Shown in pieces: positions 5,856 to 6,565 of a stretch of 6,565 nt of DNA. The position numbers and the translations under genes were made by a program. Source of the stretch: Clostridia bacterium (lineage in GTDB: Bacteria; Bacillota_A; Clostridia; Oscillospirales; CAG-272). Numbering within the stretch: position 1 is the stretch's first letter; the number at the start of each line of letters is the position of its first letter. Under the pieces are notes generated by a model that was given only the letters and a program-made list of their open reading frames with translations, was not told the origin of the DNA and made no database searches. The DNA is taken from contig JAFQWB010000006.1 of assembly GCA_017407725.1 (NCBI GenBank), positions 1 to 6,565 of the forward strand, read 5' to 3'.

Positions 5856-6565
5856 ATGAAAAAGCTTTCATTCTCACTCTTACTTCTTCTTGCCGCAGTT
5901 ATTTGCGTATCGCTTATAGCTTGTACAGAGGAAGCCCCCAAAAACACTGCCGCAACAACTACGGCCTCCACAACTACAGCCGCAACAACGTCCTCTCAGG
6001 ATTTCGGCACACTTACAATTGAAAATATTGAAGGTCTTAAGGAAGGCTCTTCCAAAAAGATTGAAGCAGTATTTTCCAATCCCGAGATCTCCGAGGAGAT
6101 CACCTACACCTTCGAAGGAAACGACATAAAGATCGAAGACGGAAAGGTTATCGCTCTTGTAGGCGACAAGACGGTTACGGTTACCGCAACAACTCTTCAT
6201 CACACCGCCACCTTTACAGTAACAACAAAAACAGACAGAGGAACGCTCTCGATCGATACTGTATTTGCATGGGTAGATTACCCCGCCGCCTCCTTCTTCC
6301 CCACCTTCTCTCTCCCCGAATACAAGGAGACTCTTACTTACGAGTACGACACTACAGCGCTCACCCTTGATACACAGACCTGCAAGATAACCGCTCTCAA
6401 GGAGGGCAACTATAAGGTAAAGGCAACAAGCGAGAACTTCAGCGAGACCTTTACCGTAATAATCGAAAAAGTAAAGAAGGACTCAAAATACAGCGCAGCA
6501 AACTTCTCCGGTCAGGCAAATGACAGACTTTCTCAGTGGAACGAAAAGGACACCGACGGAAAGAC
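5856..6565 (+). CDS. surface lipoprotein with Ig-like (BIG_2-like) domains, 3' end outside window
   Basis: The frame stays open to the window edge, giving 236 residues. M-K-K followed by a hydrophobic core and the lipobox L20-I21-A22-C23 is a type II signal peptide, so the protein should be lipid-anchored at Cys23 on the outer face of the membrane. Residues about 28-47 are a Thr/Ala/Ser linker, probably an extended and possibly glycosylated spacer through the wall. Two beta-rich modules follow at about 50-125 and 135-205. Both have the pattern of bacterial Ig-like repeats: an early strand, then I-x-D-G-K-V-I-A-L-V-G or L-D-T-Q-T-C-K-I-T-A-L-K-E-G, then T-V-T-V-T-A or Y-K-V-K-A-T. From 206 on (K-K-D-S-K-Y-S-A-A-N-F) a further domain begins that cannot be identified from what is visible; a secreted enzyme or binding domain would be typical. 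It lies 32 bases after tex with no terminator between. Confidence 0.8.
   Translation, partial: MKKLSFSLLLLLAAVICVSLIACTEEAPKNTAATTTASTTTAATTSSQDFGTLTIENIEGLKEGSSKKIEAVFSNPEISEEITYTFEGNDIKIEDGKVIALVGDKTVTVTATTLHHTATFTVTTKTDRGTLSIDTVFAWVDYPAASFFPTFSLPEYKETLTYEYDTTALTLDTQTCKITALKEGNYKVKATSENFSETFTVIIEKVKKDSKYSAANFSGQANDRLSQWNEKDTDGK

Noticed and set aside
5880..6203. Minus-strand open frame coding a Cys/Gly-rich peptide
   Set aside because: It is antisense to the Thr/Ala linker and signal peptide of the lipoprotein; the Cys/Gly richness follows from reading ACA/GCC repeats backwards, and no promoter or ribosome binding site supports it.

Overview
The window looks like chromosomal DNA of an anaerobic, low-to-medium GC member of the Firmicutes class Clostridia, probably a gut Oscillospiraceae/Ruminococcaceae-type organism. 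This rests on strong GGAGG-type ribosome binding sites, sigma-A type promoters, a DUF5685 protein next to a small J-domain protein, an anaerobic ribonucleotide reductase activase-type radical SAM protein, and a Bacillota-style lipoprotein with a Thr/Ala linker. Genes are tightly packed, no gap exceeds 150 bases, and there is no sign of mobile DNA, CRISPR arrays or RNA genes.

Layout. Positions 1-1941 (+) hold three closely linked genes: a DUF5685 protein whose first codons lie before the window, a J-domain/TPR protein with a cysteine-rich tail that overlaps it by 17 bases, and a six-helix membrane protein 12 bases further on. A strong hairpin at 1959-2000 separates this group from two convergent genes on the minus strand: a radical SAM activase (2005-2703, NrdG-like) and, upstream of it, a GNAT acetyltransferase (2739-3515). 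The 145-base gap at 3516-3660 carries two back-to-back promoters, one for the acetyltransferase/activase pair and one for tex. The plus-strand gene tex (3661-5823) encodes the full-length Tex transcription accessory protein. It is followed after 32 bases, without a visible terminator, by the start of a surface lipoprotein with Ig-like modules that runs off the window at 6565.

How the parts may work together. The Tex and activase genes are ordinary housekeeping functions: RNA-linked transcription support, and oxygen-sensitive glycyl-radical activation. The most interesting part is the first group. The DUF5685 protein carries two acidic motifs that resemble the Asp-rich motifs of head-to-head isoprenoid synthases. 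Its partner is a J-domain protein ending in a cysteine string, with a small integral membrane protein behind it. This could be an undescribed membrane-associated chaperone/lipid unit, but that is inference from motifs and gene order only.
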